A DNA stretch of 64,000 nt from Acanthornis magna (Eukaryota; Chordata; Aves; Passeriformes; Acanthizidae): NCBI GenBank assembly GCA_036785705.1, contig JAWUZG010000056.1, forward strand, positions 8,681,001-8,745,000, read 5' to 3'. The position numbers were made by a program, and so were the translations under genes. Below the pieces are notes generated by a model. That model worked only from the letters and a program-made list of their open reading frames with translations, did not search any database and was not told where the DNA came from. Shown here piece after piece: positions 36,901 to 50,040 of the stretch. Numbering within the stretch: position 1 is the first letter of the stretch; the number at the start of each line of letters is the position of its first letter.

Positions 36901-37461
36901 AGGGTTGAGAGATTTAAAGAGTTACAAGCTCTGGGAACACTGGGGCTGGAAAGGGCCTGCCAAGGCCATTGCAACAGTGCCCCAGCATTGCTGCTCCTCC
37001 ATCTTTCTGATAGGGAAAACCTAGGTACTGGGCTAAGGGAAATTAACTAGGCTAGGGTTAGGGTTACACCTAGGGTTAGGGTTAGGAGATCTAAAGGGCC
37101 TCGAGCTCCAGGAACACCAGGGCTGGAAAGGGCCTGCCAAGGCAAACGCGGCAAGGCCCCATCATGGCTGCTCCCACACCTTTCTGATCTGGACACGCCA
37201 CAGGGTTGGGCACCTCGGCCCCTGCCACCAGCTGCCATTTGGCCTAGTGTTAGGGTTGAGAGATCTAAAGAGACTCGAGCTCCTGGAACACTGCGGCTGG
37301 AAAGGGCCTGCCAAGGCCATCGCAGCAGTGCCCCAACATTGCTGCTCCTCCATCTTTCTGATAGGGAAAACCAAGGTACTGGGCTCGGGTAATTAACTAG
37401 GCTAGGGTTAGGGTTACGCCTAGGGTTAGGGTTAGGAGATCTAAAGGGCCTCGAGCTCCAG
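33956..37461 (+). repeat. 10-unit tandem duplication, left copy
   Basis: This 3,506-bp segment is repeated directly at 37,462-40,967. Shared rare spellings include gatctggagacgcc (about 34,731 and 38,237) and ccatcacagcag (34,510 and 38,016). Differences include ctcggcccctgcc/ctcggccccggcc near 36,861 and 40,367, and ggataaataac in the right copy against gggtaaataac near 34,583. Boundaries are approximate because neighbouring units are similar. Confidence 0.82.
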
Positions 37462-40400
37462 GAACACCAGGGCTGGAAAGGGCCTGCCAAGGCAAACGCG
37501 GCAAGGCCCCATCATGGCTGCTCCCACACCTTTCTGATCTGGACACGCCACAGGGTTGGGCACCTCGGCCCCTGCCACCAGCTGCCATTTGGCCTAGTGT
37601 TAGGGTTGAGAGATCTAAAGAGACTCGAGCTCCTGGAACACTGGGGCTGGAAAGGGCCTGCCAAGGCCATCGCAGCAGTGCCCCAACATTGCTGCTCCTC
37701 CATCTGTCTGATAGGGAAAACCAAGGTACTGGGCTCGGGTAATTAACTAGGCTAGGGTTAGGGTTACGCCTAGGGTTAGGGTTAGGAGATCTAAAGAGCC
37801 TCGAGCTCCAGGAACACCAGGGCTGGAAAGGGCCTGCCAAGGCAAACGCGGCAAAGCCCCAACATGGCTACTCCCACACCTTTCTGATCTGGACACGCCA
37901 CATGGATGGGCACCTCGGCCCCTGCCACCAGCTGCCATTTGGCCTAGAGTTAGGGTTGAGAGATCTAAAGACCCTCGAGCTCTAGGAACACTGGGGCTGG
38001 AAAGGGCCTGCCAAGGCCATCACAGCAGTGCCCCAACACTGCTGCTCCCACACCTTTCTGATAGGGAAAACCCAGGCATTGGGCTTGGATAAATAACTAG
38101 GTGTAGGGGTAGGGTTATGCCAAGGCTTAGCATTAGGAGATGTAAAGGGCCTCGAGCTCCAGGAACACCAGGGCTGGAAAGCGCCTGCCAAGGCAAACGC
38201 GGCAAGGCCCCATCATGGCTGCTCCCACACCTTTCTGATCTGGAGACGCCACAGGGTTGGGCACCTCAGCCCCTGCCACCAGCTGCCATTTGGCCTAGTG
38301 TTAGGGTTGAGAGATCTAAAGAGACTCGAGCTCCTGGAACACTGGGGCTGGAAAGGGCCTGCCAAGGCCATCGCAGCAGTGCCCCAACACTGCTGCTCCC
38401 ACACCTTTCTGATAGGGAAAACCCAGGCATTGGGCTTGGGTAAATAACTAGGTGTAGGCGTAGGAGTATGCCTAGGCTTAGCATTAGGAGATCTAAAGGG
38501 CTTCGAGCTCCAGGAACACCAAAGCTGGAAAGGGCCTGCCAAGGCAAACGCGGCAAGGCCCCATCATGGCTGCTCCCACACCTTTCTGATCTGGACACGC
38601 CACAGGGTTGGGCACCTCGGCCCCTGCCACCAGCTGCCATTTGGCCTAGTGTTAGGGTTGAGAGATCTAAAGAGACTCGAGCTCCTGGAACACTGGGGCT
38701 GGAAAGGGCCTGCCAAGGCCATCGCAACAGTGCCCCAACATTGCTGCTCCTCCATCTTTCTGATAGGGAAAACCCTGGTAATGGGCTCGGCTAATTAACT
38801 AGGCTAGGGTTAGGGTTACGCCTAGGGTTAGGGTTAGGAGATCTAAAGGGCCTCGAGCTCCAGGAACACCAGGGCTGGAAAGGGCCTGCCAAGGCAAATG
38901 CGGCAAGGCTCCATCATGGCTGCTCCCACACCTTTCTGATCTGGACACCCCACATGGCTGGGCACCTCAGCCCCTGCCACCAGCTGCCATTTGGCCTAGT
39001 GTTAGGGTTGAGAGACCTAAAGAGACTCGAGCTCTGGGAACACTGGGGCTGGAAAGGGCCTGCCAAGGCCATCGCAGCAGTGCCCTAACACTGCTGCTCC
39101 CACACCTTTCTGATAGGGAAAACCCAGGCATTGGGCTTGGGTAAATAACTAGGTGTAGGGGTAGGGTTATGCCAAGGCTTAGCATTAGGAGATCTAAAGG
39201 GCCTCGAGCTCCAGAAACACCAGGGCTGGAAAGGGCCTGCCAAGGCAAACGCGGCAAGGCCCCATCATGGCTGCTCCCACACCTTTCTGATCTGGACACG
39301 CCACAGGGTTGGGCACCTCGGCCCCTGCCACCAGCTGCCATTTGGCCTAGTGTTAGGGTTGAGAGATCTAAAGAGACTCGAGCTCCTGGAACACTGGGGC
39401 TGGAAAGGGCCTGCCAAGGCCATCGCAGCAGTGCCCCAACATTGCCGCTCCTCCATCTTTCTGATAGGGAAAACCAAGGTACTGGGCTTGGGTAATTAAC
39501 TAGGCTAGGGTTAGGGTTACGCCTAGGGTTAGGGTTAGGAGATCTAAAGGGTCTCGAGCTCCAGGAACACCAGGGCTGGAAAGGGCCTGCCAAGGCAAAC
39601 GCGGCAAGGCCCCATCATGGCTGCTCCCACACCTTTCTGATCTGGACACCCCACATGGGTGGGCACCTCAGCCCCGGCCACCAGCTGCCATTTGGCCTAG
39701 TGTTAGGGTTGAGAGATCTAAAGAGACTCGAGCTCCTGGAACACTGGGGCTGGAAAGGGCCTGCCAAGGCCATCGCAGCAGTGCCCCAACATTGCTGCTC
39801 CCACACCTTTCTGATAGGGAAAACCCAGGCATTGGGCTTGGGTAAATAACTAGGTGTAGGGGTAGGGTTATGCCTAGGCTTAGCATTAGGAGATCTAAAG
39901 GGCCTCGAGCTCCAGGAACACCAAAGCTGGAAAGGGCCTGCCAAGGCAAATGCGGCAAGGCTCCATCATGCCTGCTCTCACACCTTTCTGATCTGGACAC
40001 CCCACATGGCTGGGCACCTCAGCCCCTGCCACCAGCTGCCATTTGGCCTAGAGTTAGGGTTGAGAGACCTAAAGAGACTCGAGCTCCTGGAACACTGGGG
40101 CTGGAAAGGGCCTGCCAAGGCCATCGCAGCAGTGCCCTAACACTGCTGCTGCCACACCTTTCTGATAGGGAAAACCCAGGCATTGGGCTTGGGTAAATAA
40201 CTAGGTGTAGGGGTAGGGTTATGCCTAGGCTTAGCATTAGGAGATCTAAAGGGCCTCGAGCTCCAGGAACACCAGGGCTGGAAAGGGCCTGCCAAGGCAA
40301 ACGCGGCAAGGCCCCATCATGGCTGCTCCCACACCTTTCTGATCTGGACACCCCACATGGGTGGGCACCTCGGCCCCGGCCACCAGCTGCCATTTGGCCT

Positions 40401-40967
40401 AGAGTTAGGGTTGAGAGATTTAAAGAGTTACAAGCTCTGGGAACACTGGGGCTGGAAAGGGCCTGCCAAGGCCATTGCAACAGTGCCCCAGCATTGCTGC
40501 TCCTCCATCTTTCTGATAGGGAAAACCTAGGTACTGGGCTAAGGGAAATTAACTAGGCTAGGGTTAGGGTTACACCTAGGGTTAGGGTTAGGAGATCTAA
40601 AGGGCCTCGAGCTCCAGGAACACCAGGGCTGGAAAGGGCCTGCCAAGGCAAACGCGGCAAGGCCCCATCATGGCTGCTCCCACACCTTTCTGATCTGGAC
40701 ACGCCACAGGGTTGGGCACCTCGGCCCCTGCCACCAGCTGCCATTTGGCCTAGTGTTAGGGTTGAGAGATCTAAAGAGACTCGAGCTCCTGGAACACTGC
40801 GGCTGGAAAGGGCCTGCCAAGGCCATCGCAGCAGTGCCCCAACATTGCTGCTCCTCCATCTTTCTGATAGGGAAAACCAAGGTACTGGGCTCGGGTAATT
40901 AACTAGGCTAGGGTTAGGGTTACGCCTAGGGTTAGGGTTACGAGATCTAAAGGGCCTCGAGCTCCAG
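37462..40967 (+). repeat. 10-unit tandem duplication, right copy
   Basis: Second copy of the 3,506-bp block. A private change, gttacgagatct near 40,937 instead of gttaggagatct, and gaaagcgcctgcc near 38,178 distinguish it. From about 39,930 it also belongs to the displaced copy of the 20.3-kb region. Confidence 0.8.
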
Positions 40968-43900
40968 GAACACCAGGGCTGGAAAGGGCCTGCCAAGGCA
41001 AACGCGGCAAGGCCCCATCATGCCTGCTCCCACACCTTTCTGATCTGGACACCCCACATGGGTGGGCACCTCAGCCCCTGCCACCAGCTGCCATTTGGCC
41101 TAGAGTTAGGGTTGAGAGATCTAAAGACCCTCGAGCTCTGGGAACACTGGGGCTGGAAAGAGCCTGCCAAGGCCATTGCAACAGTGCCCCAACATTGCTG
41201 CTCCTCCGTCTTTCTGATAGGAAAAACCCAGGCATTGGGCTTGGGTAAATAACTAGGTGTAGGGGTAGGGTTATGCCTAGGCTTAGCATTAGGAGATCTA
41301 AAGGGCCTCGAGCTCCGGGAACACCAAAGCTGGAAAGGGCCTGCCAAGGCAAACGCGGCAAGGCCCCATCATGGCTGCTCCCACACCTTTCTGATCTGGA
41401 CACGCCACAGGGTTGGGCACCTGGGCCCCTGCCTCCAGCTGCCATTTGGCCTAGAGTTAGGGTTGAGAGATCTAAAGAGACTCGAGCTCCTGGAACACTG
41501 GGGCTGGAAAGGGCCTGCCAAGGCCATCGCAGCAGTGCCCCAGCATTGCTGCTCCTCCATCTTTCTGATAGGGAAAACTTAGGTACTGGGCTTGGGTAAT
41601 TAACTAGGCTAGGGTTAGGGTTACGCCTAGGGTTAGGCTTAGGAGATCTAAAGGGCCTCGAGCTCCAGGAACACCAGGGCTGGAAAGGGCCTGCCAAGGC
41701 AAACGCGGCAAGGCCCCATCATGGCTGCTCCCACACCTTTCTGATCTGGACACGCCACAGGGTTGGGCACCTCGGCCCCTGCCACCAGCTGCCATTTGGC
41801 CTAGTGTTAGGGTTGAGAGATCTAAAGAGACTCGAGCTCCTGGAACACTGGGGCTGGAAAGGGCCTGCCAAGACCATCGCAGCAGTGCCCCAACACTGCT
41901 GCTCCCACACCTTTCTGATAGGGAAAACCCAGGCATTGGGCTTGGGTGAATAACTAGGTGTAGGGGTAGGGTTATGCCTAGGCTTAGCATTAGGAGATCT
42001 AAAGGGCCTCGAGCTCCAGGAACACCAAAGCTGGAAAGGGCCTGCCAAGGCAAACGCGGCAAGACCCCATCATGGCTGCTCCCACACCTTTCTGATCTGG
42101 ACACCCCACATGGGTGGGCACCTCGGCCCCGGCCACCAGCTGCCATTTGGCCTAGAGTTAGGGTTGAGAGATTTAAAGAGTTACAAGCTCTGGGAACACT
42201 GGGGCTGGAAAGGGCCTGCCAAGGCCATTGCAACAGTGCCCCAACATTGCTGCTCCTCCATCTTTCTGATAGGGAAAACCTAGGTACTGGGCTAAGGGAA
42301 ATTAACTAGGCTAGGGTTAGGGTTACACCTAGGGTTAGGGTTAGGAGATCTAAAGGGCCTCGAGCTCCAGGAACACCAGGGCTGGAAAGGGCCTGCCAAG
42401 GCAAACGCGGCAAGGCCCCATCATGGCTGCTCCCACACCTTTCTGATCTGGACACGCCACAGGGTTGGGCACCTCGGCCCCTGCCACCAGCTGCCATTTG
42501 GCCTAGTGTTAGGGTTGAGAGATCTAAAGAGACTCGAGCTCCTGGAACACTGGGGCTGGAAAGGGCCTGCCAAGGCCATCGCAGCAGTGCCCCAACATTG
42601 CTGCTCCTCCAACTGTCTGATAGGGAAAACCAAGGTACTGGGCTCGGGTAATTAACTAGGCTAGGGTTAGGGTTACGCCTAGGGTTAGGGTTAGGAGATC
42701 TAAAGAGCCTCGAGCTCCAGGAACACCAAAGATGGAAAGGGCCTGCCAAGGCAAATGCGGCAAAGCCCCAACATGGCTACTCCCACACCTTTCTGATCTG
42801 GACACGCCACATGGATGGGCACCTCGGCCCCTGCCACCAGCTGCCATTTGGCCTAGAGTTAGGGTTGAGAGATCTAAAGACCCTCGAGCTCTAGGAACAC
42901 TGGGGCTGGAAAGGGCCTGCCAAGGCCATCGCAGCAGTGCCCCAACACTGCTGCTCCCACACCTTTCTGATAGGGAAAACCCAGGCATTGGGCTTGGATA
43001 AATAACTAGGTGTAGGGGTAGGGTTATGCCAAGGCTTAGCATTAGGAGATGTAAAGGGCCTCAAGCTCCAGGAACACCAGGGCTGGAAAGGGCCTGCCAA
43101 GGCAAACGCGGCAAGGCCCCATCATGGCTGCTCCCACACCTTTCTGATCTGGACACGCCACAGGGTTGGGCACCTCGGCCCCTGCCACCAGCTGCCATTT
43201 GGCCTAGTGTTAGGGTTGAGAGATCTAAAGAGACTCGAGCTCCTGGAACACTGGGGCTGGAAAGGGCCTGCCAAGGCCATCGCAGCAGTGCCCCAACACT
43301 GCTGCTCCCACACCTTTCTGATAGGGAAAACCCAGGCATTGGGCTTGGGTAAATAACTAGGTGTAGGCGTAGGAGTATGCATAGGCTTAGCATTAGGAGA
43401 TCTAAAGGGCTTCGAGCTCCAGGAACACCAAAGCTGGAAAGGGCCTGCCAAGGCAAACGCGGCAAGGCCCCATCATGGCTGCTCCCACACCTTTCTGATC
43501 TGGACACGCCACAGGGTTGGGCACCTCGGCCCCTGCCACCAGCTGCCATTTGGCCTAGTGTTAGGGTTGAGAGATCTAAAGAGACTCGAGCTCCTGGAAC
43601 ACTGGGGCTGGAAAGGGCCTGCCAAGGCCATCGCAGCAGTGCCCCAACATTGCTGCTCCCACACCTTTCTGATAGGGAAAACCCAGGCATTGGGCTTGGG
43701 TAAATAACTAGGTGTAGGGGTAGGGTTATGCCTAGGCTTAGCATTAGGAGATCTAAAGGGCCTCGAGCTCCAGGAACACCAGGGCTGGAAAGGGCCTGCC
43801 AAGGCAAATGCGGCAAGGCTCCATCATGCCTGCTCCCACACCTTTCTGATCTGGACACCCCACATGGCTGGGCACCTCAGCCCCTGCCACCAGCTGCCAT

Positions 43901-45130
43901 TTGGCCTAGAGTTAGGGTTGAGAGACCTAAAGAGACTCGAGCTCTGGGAACACTGGGGCTGGAAAGGGCCTGCCAAGGCCATCGCAGCAGTGCCCTAACA
44001 CTGCTGCTCCCACACCTTTCTGATAGGGAAAACCCAGGCATTGGGCTTGGGTAAATAACTAGGTGTAGGGGTAGGGTTATGCCAAGGCTTAGCATTAGGA
44101 GATCTAAAGGGCCTCGAGCTCCAGAAACACCAGGGCTGGAAAGGGCCTGCCAAGGCAAACGCGGCAAGGCCCCATCATGGCTGCTCCCACACCTTTCTGA
44201 TCTGGACACGCCACAGGGTTGGGCACCTCGGCCCCTGCCACCAGCTGCCATTTGGCCTAGTGTTAGGGTTGAGAGATCTAAAGAGACTCGAGCTCCTGGA
44301 ACACTGGGGCTGGAAAGGGCCTGCCAAGGCCATCGCAGCAGTGCCCCAACATTGCCGCTCCTCCATCTTTCTGATAGGGAAAACCAAGGTACTGGGCTTG
44401 GGTAATTAACTAGGCTAGGGTTAGGGTTACGCCTAGGGTTAGGGTTAGGAGATCTAAAGGGTCTCGAGCTCCAGGAACACCAGGGCTGGAAAGGGCCTGC
44501 CAAGGCAAACGCGGCAAGGCCCCATCATGGCTGCTCCCACACCTTTCTGATCTGGACACCCCACATGGGTGGGCACCTCAGCCCCGGCCACCAGCTGCCA
44601 TTTGGCCTAGTGTTAGGGTTGAGAGATCTAAAGAGACTCGAGCTCCTGGAACACTGGGGCTGGAAAGGGCCTGCCAAGGCCATCGCAGCAGTGCCCCAAC
44701 ATTGCTGCTCCCACACCTTTCTGATAGGGAAAACCCAGGCATTGGGCTTGGGTAAATAACTAGGTGTAGGGGTAGGGTTATGCCTAGGCTTAGCATTAGG
44801 AGATCTAAAGGGCCTCGAGCTCCAGGAACACCAAAGCTGGAAAGGGCCTGCCAAGGCAAACGCGGCAAGACCCCATCATGGCTGCTCCCACACCTTTCTG
44901 ATCTGGACACCCCACATGGGTGGGCACCTCGGCCCCGGCCACCAGCTGCCATTTGGCCTAGAGTTAGGGTTGAGAGATTTAAAGAGTTACAAGCTCTGGG
45001 AACACTGGGGCTGGAAAGGGCCTGCCAAGGCCATCGCAGCAGTGCCCCAACACTGCTGCTGCCGCACCTTTCTGGTAGGGAAAACCCAGGCATTGGGCTT
45101 GGCTAAATAACTAGGTGTAGGCGTAGGAGT
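39930..45130 (+). repeat. Displaced copy of the 20.3-25.4 kb region
   Basis: About 5.2 kb matches 20,291-25,490 at a constant offset of 19,639 bp (56 units). The offset becomes 19,640 after 24,370, because the earlier copy lacks one base there. It includes two A2 tails (near 40,551 and 42,304), the cctgggcccctgcctcc marker at 41,420 and R at 44,459. Private changes include gggtgaataac near 41,946 and cctcaagctcc near 43,061. Confidence 0.82.
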
Positions 45131-48084
45131 ATGCCTAGGCTTAGCATTAGGAGATCTAAAGGGCTTCGAGCTCCAGGAACACCAAAGCTGGAAAGGGCCT
45201 GCCAAGGCAAACGCGGCAAGGCCCCATCATGGCTGCTCCCACACCTTTCTGATCTGGACACGCCACAGGGTTGGGCACCTCGGCCCCTGCCACCAGCTGC
45301 CATTTGGCCTAGTGTTAGGGTTGAGAGATCTAAAGAGACTCGAGCTCCTGGAACACTGGGGCTGGAAAGGGCCTGCCAAGGCCATCGCAACAGTGCCCCA
45401 ACATTGCTGCTCCTCCATCTTTCTGATAGGGAAAACCCTGGTAATGGGCACGGCTAATTAACTAGGCTAGGGTTAGGGTTACGCCTAGGGTTAGGGTTAG
45501 GAGATCTAAAGGGCCTCGAGCTCCAGGAACACCAGGGCTGGAAAGGGCCTGCCAAGGCAAATGCGGCAAGGCTCCATCATGCCTGCTCCCACACCTTTCT
45601 GATCTGGACACCCCACATGGCTGGGCACCTCAGCCCCTGCCACCAGCTGCCATTTGGCCTAGAGTTAGGGTTGAGAGACCTAAAGAGACTCGAGCTCTGG
45701 GAACACTGGGGCTGGAGAGGGCCTGCCAAGGCCATCGCAGCAGTGCCCTAACACTGCTGCTCCCACACCTTTCTGATAGGGAAAACCCAGGCATTGGGCT
45801 TGGGTAAATAACTAGGTGTAGGGGTAGGGTTATGCCAAGGCTTAGCATTAGGAGATCTAAAGGGCCTCGAGCTCCAGAAACACCAGGGCTGGAAAGGGCC
45901 TGCCAAGGCAAACGCGGCAAGGCCCCATCATGGCTGCTCCCACACCTTTCTGATCTGGACACGCCACAGGGTTGGGCACCTCGGCCCCTGCCACCAGCTG
46001 CCATTTGGCCTAGTGTTAGGGTTGAGAGATCTAAAGAGACTCGAGCTCCTGGAACACTGGGGCTGGAAAGGGCCTGCCAAGGCCATCGCAGCAGTGCCCC
46101 AACATTGCCGCTCCTCCATCTTTCTGATAGGGAAAACCAAGGTACTGGGCTTGGGTAATTAACTAGGCTAGGGTTAGGGTTACGCCTAGGGTTAGGGTTA
46201 GGAGATCTAAAGGGTCTCGAGCTCCAGGAACACCAGGGCTGGAAAGGGCCTGCCAAGGCAAACGCGGCAAGGCCCCATCATGGCTGCTCCCACACCTTTC
46301 TGATCTGGACACCCCACATGGCTGGGCACCTCAGCCCCGGCCACCAGCTGCCATTTGGCCTAGTGTTAGGGTTGAGAGATCTAAAGAGACTCGAGCTCCT
46401 GGAACACTGGGGCTGGAAAGGGCCTGCCAAGGCCATCGCAGCAGTGCCCCAACATTGCTGCTCCCACACCTTTCTGATAGGGAAAACCCAGGCATTGGGC
46501 TTGGGTAAATAACTAGGTGTAGGGGTAGGGTTATGCCTAGGCTTAGCATTAGGAGATCTAAAGGGCCTCGAGCTCCAGGAACACCAAAGCTGGAAAGGGC
46601 CTGCCAAGGCAAACTCGGCAAGACCCCATCATGGCTGCTCCCACACCTTTCTGATCTGGACACCCCACATGGGTGGGCACCTCGGCCCCGGCCACCAGCT
46701 GCCATTTGGCCTAGAGTTAGGGTTGAGAGATTTAAAGAGTTACAAGCTCTGGGAACACTGGGGCTGGAAAGGGCCTGCCAAGGCCATCGCAGCAGTGCCC
46801 CAACACTGCTGCTGCCACACCTTTCTGGTAGGGAAAACCCAGGCATTGGGCTTGGCTAAATAACTAGGTGTAGGCGTAGGAGTATGCCTAGGCTTAGCAT
46901 TAGGAGATCTAAAGGGCCTCGAGCTCCAGGAACACCAAAGCTGGAAAGGGCCTGCCAAGGCAAACGCGGCAAGACCCCATCATGGCTGCTCCCACACCTT
47001 TCTGATCTGGACACCCCACATGGGTGGGCACCTCGGCCCCGGCCACCAGCTGCCATTTGGCCTAGAGTTAGGGTTGAGAGATTTAAAGAGTTACAAGCTC
47101 CGGGAACACTGGGGCTGGAAAGGGCCTGCCAAGGCCATCGCAACAGTGCCCCAACATTGCTGCTCCTCCATCTTTCTGATAGGGAAAACCTAGGTACTGG
47201 GCTTGGGTAATTAACTAGGCTAGGGTTAGGGTTACGCCTAGGGTTAGGCTTAGGAGATCTAAAGGGCCTCGAGCTCCAGGAACACCAGGGCTGGAAAGGG
47301 CCTGCCAAGGCAAATGCGGCAAGGCTCCATCATGCCTGCTCTCACACCTTTCTGATCTGGACACCCCACATGGCTGGGCACCTCAGCCCCTGCCACCAGC
47401 TGCCATTTGGCCTAGAGTTAGGGTTGAGAGACCTAAAGAGACTCGAGCTCTGGGAACACTGGGGCTGGAAAGGGCCTGCCAAGGCCATCGCAGCAGTGCC
47501 CTAACACTGCTGCTGCCACACCTTTCTGATAGGGAAAACCCAGGCATTGGGCTTGGGTAAATAACTAGGTGTAGGGGTAGGGTTATGCCTAGGCTTAGCA
47601 TTAGGAGATCTAAAGGGCCTCGAGCTCCAGGAACACCAGGGCTGGAAAGGGCCTGCCAAGGCAAACGCGGCAAGGCCCCATCATGGCTGCTCCCACACCT
47701 TTCTGATCTGGACACGCCACAGGGTTGGGCACCTCGGCCCCTGCCACCAGCTGCCATTTGGCCTAGTGTTAGGGTTGAGAGATCTAAAGAGACTCGAGCT
47801 CCTGGAACACTGGGGCTGGAAAGGGCCTGCCAAGGCCATCGCAGCAGTGCCCTAACACTGCTGCTCCCACACCTTTCTGATAGGGAAAACCCAGGCATTG
47901 GGCTTGGGTAAATAACTAGGTGTAGGGGTAGGGTTATGCCAAGGCTTAGCATTAGGAGATCTAAAGGGCCTCGAGCTCCAGGAACACCAGGGCTGGAAAG
48001 GGCCTGCCAAGGCAAACGCGGCAAGGCCCCATCATGGCTGCTCCCACACCTTTCTGATCTGGACACCCCACATGGGTGGGCACC
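45131..48084 (+). repeat. Block copied at +4,910 bp
   Basis: From about 45.4 kb to 48.08 kb the units match 50.3-52.98 kb at an offset of 4,910 bp (14 units). R is at 46,212. Private changes here include ctggagagggcc near 45,713, gcacggctaattaac near 45,448 and aaactcggcaag near 46,611. Confidence 0.78.
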
Positions 48085-50040
48085 TCAGCCCCGGCCACCA
48101 GCTGCCATTTGGCCTAGTGTTAGGGTTGAGAGATCTAAAGAGACTCGAGCTCCTGGAACACTGGGGCTGGAAAGGGCCTGCCAAGGCCATCGCAGCAGTG
48201 CCCCAACATTGCTGCTCCCACACCTTTCTGATAGGGAAAACCCAGGCATTGGGCTTGGGTAAATAACTAGGTGTAGGGGTAGGGTTATGCCTAGGCTTAG
48301 CATTAGGAGATCTAAAGGGCCTCGAGCTCCAGGAACACCAGGGCTGGAAAGGGCCTGCCAAGGCAAACGCGGCAAGACCCCATCATGGCTGCTCCCACAC
48401 CTTTCTGATCTGGACACCCCACATGGGTGGGCACCTCGGCCCCGGCCACCAGCTGCCATTTGGCCTAGAGTTAGGGTTGAGAGATTTAAAGAGTTACAAG
48501 CTCTGGGAACACTGGGGCTGGAAAGGGCCTGCCAAGGCCATCGCAGCAGTGCCCCAACACTGCTGCTGCCGCACCTTTCTGGTAGGGAAAACCCAGGCAT
48601 TGGGCTTGGCTAAATAACTAGGTGTAGGCGTAGGAGTATGCCTAGGCTTAGCATTAGGAGATCTAAAGGGCCTCGAGCTCCAGGAACACCAAAGCTGGAA
48701 AGGGCCTGCCAAGGCAAACGCGGCAAGACCCCATCATGGCTGCTCCCACACCTTTCTGATCTGGACACGCCACATGGGTGGGCACCTCGGCCCCGGCCAC
48801 CAGCTGCCATTTGGCCTAGAGTTAGGGTTGAGAGATTTAAAGAGTTACAAGCTCCGGGAACACTGGGGCTGGAAAGGGCCTGCCAAGGCCATCGCAACAG
48901 TGCCCCAACATTGCTGCTCCTCCATCTTTCTGATAGGGAAAACCTAGGTACTGGGCTAAGGGAAATTAACTAGGCTAGGGTTAGGGTTACACCTAGGGTT
49001 AGGGTTAGGAGATCTAAAGGGCCTCGAGCTCCAGGAACACCAGGGCTGGAAAGGGCCTGCCAAGGCAAACGCGGCAAGGCCCCATCATGGCTGCTCCCAC
49101 ACCTTTCTGATCTGGACACGCCACAGGGTTGGGCACCTCGGCCCCTGCCACCAGCTGCCATTTGGCCTAGTGTTAGGGTTGAGAGATCTAAAGAGACTCG
49201 AGCTCCTGGAACACTGGGGCTGGAAAGGGCCTGCCAAGGCCATCGCAGCAGTGCCCCAACATTGCTGCTCCTCCATCTGTCTGATAGGGAAAACCAAGGT
49301 ACTGGGCTCGGGTAATTAACTAGGCTAGGGTTAGGGTTACACCTAGGGTTAGGGTTAGGAGATCTAAAGAGCCTCGAGCTCCAGGAACACCAAAGATGGA
49401 AAGGGCCTGCCAAGGCAAACGCGGCAAAGCCCCAACATGGCTACTCCCACACCTTTCTGATCTGGACACGCCACATGGATGGGCACCTCGGCCCCTGCCA
49501 CCAGCTGCCATTTGGCCTAGAGTTAGGGTTGAGAGATCTAAAGACCCTCGAGCTCTAGGAACACTGGGGCTGGAAAGGGCCTGCCAAGGCCATCACAGCA
49601 GTGCCCCAACACTGCTGCTCCCACACCTTTCTGATAGGGAAAACCCAGGCATTGGGCTTGGGTAAATAACTAGGTGTAGGCGTAGGAGTATGCCTAGGCT
49701 TAGCATTAGGAGATCTAAAGGGCTTCGAGCTCCAGGAACACCAAAGCTGGAAAGGGCCTGCCAAGGCAAACGCGGCAAGGCCCCATCATGGCTGCTCCCA
49801 CACCTTTCTGATCTGGACACGCCACAGGGTTGGGCACCTCGGCCCCTGCCACCAGCTGCCATTTGGCCTAGTGTTAGGGTTGAGAGATCTAAAGAGACTC
49901 GAGCTCCTGGAACACTGGGGCTGGAAAGGGCCTGCCAAGACCATCGCAGCAGTGCCCCAACATTGCTGCTCCCACACCTTTCTGATAGGGAAAACCCAGG
50001 CATTGGGCTTGGGTAAATAACTAGGTGTAGGGGTAGGGTT
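48085..50040 (+). repeat. Block copied at +5,962 bp, then +6,313 bp
   Basis: The units from about 48.1 to 49.6 kb match 54.05-55.56 kb at 5,962 bp (17 units), including A2 near 48,968 and the following A unit. From about 49.66 kb the partner switches to about 55.97 kb (6,313 bp, 18 units). The one-unit change in offset at about 49.6 kb marks a deletion or insertion of a single unit in one of the copies. Confidence 0.76.
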
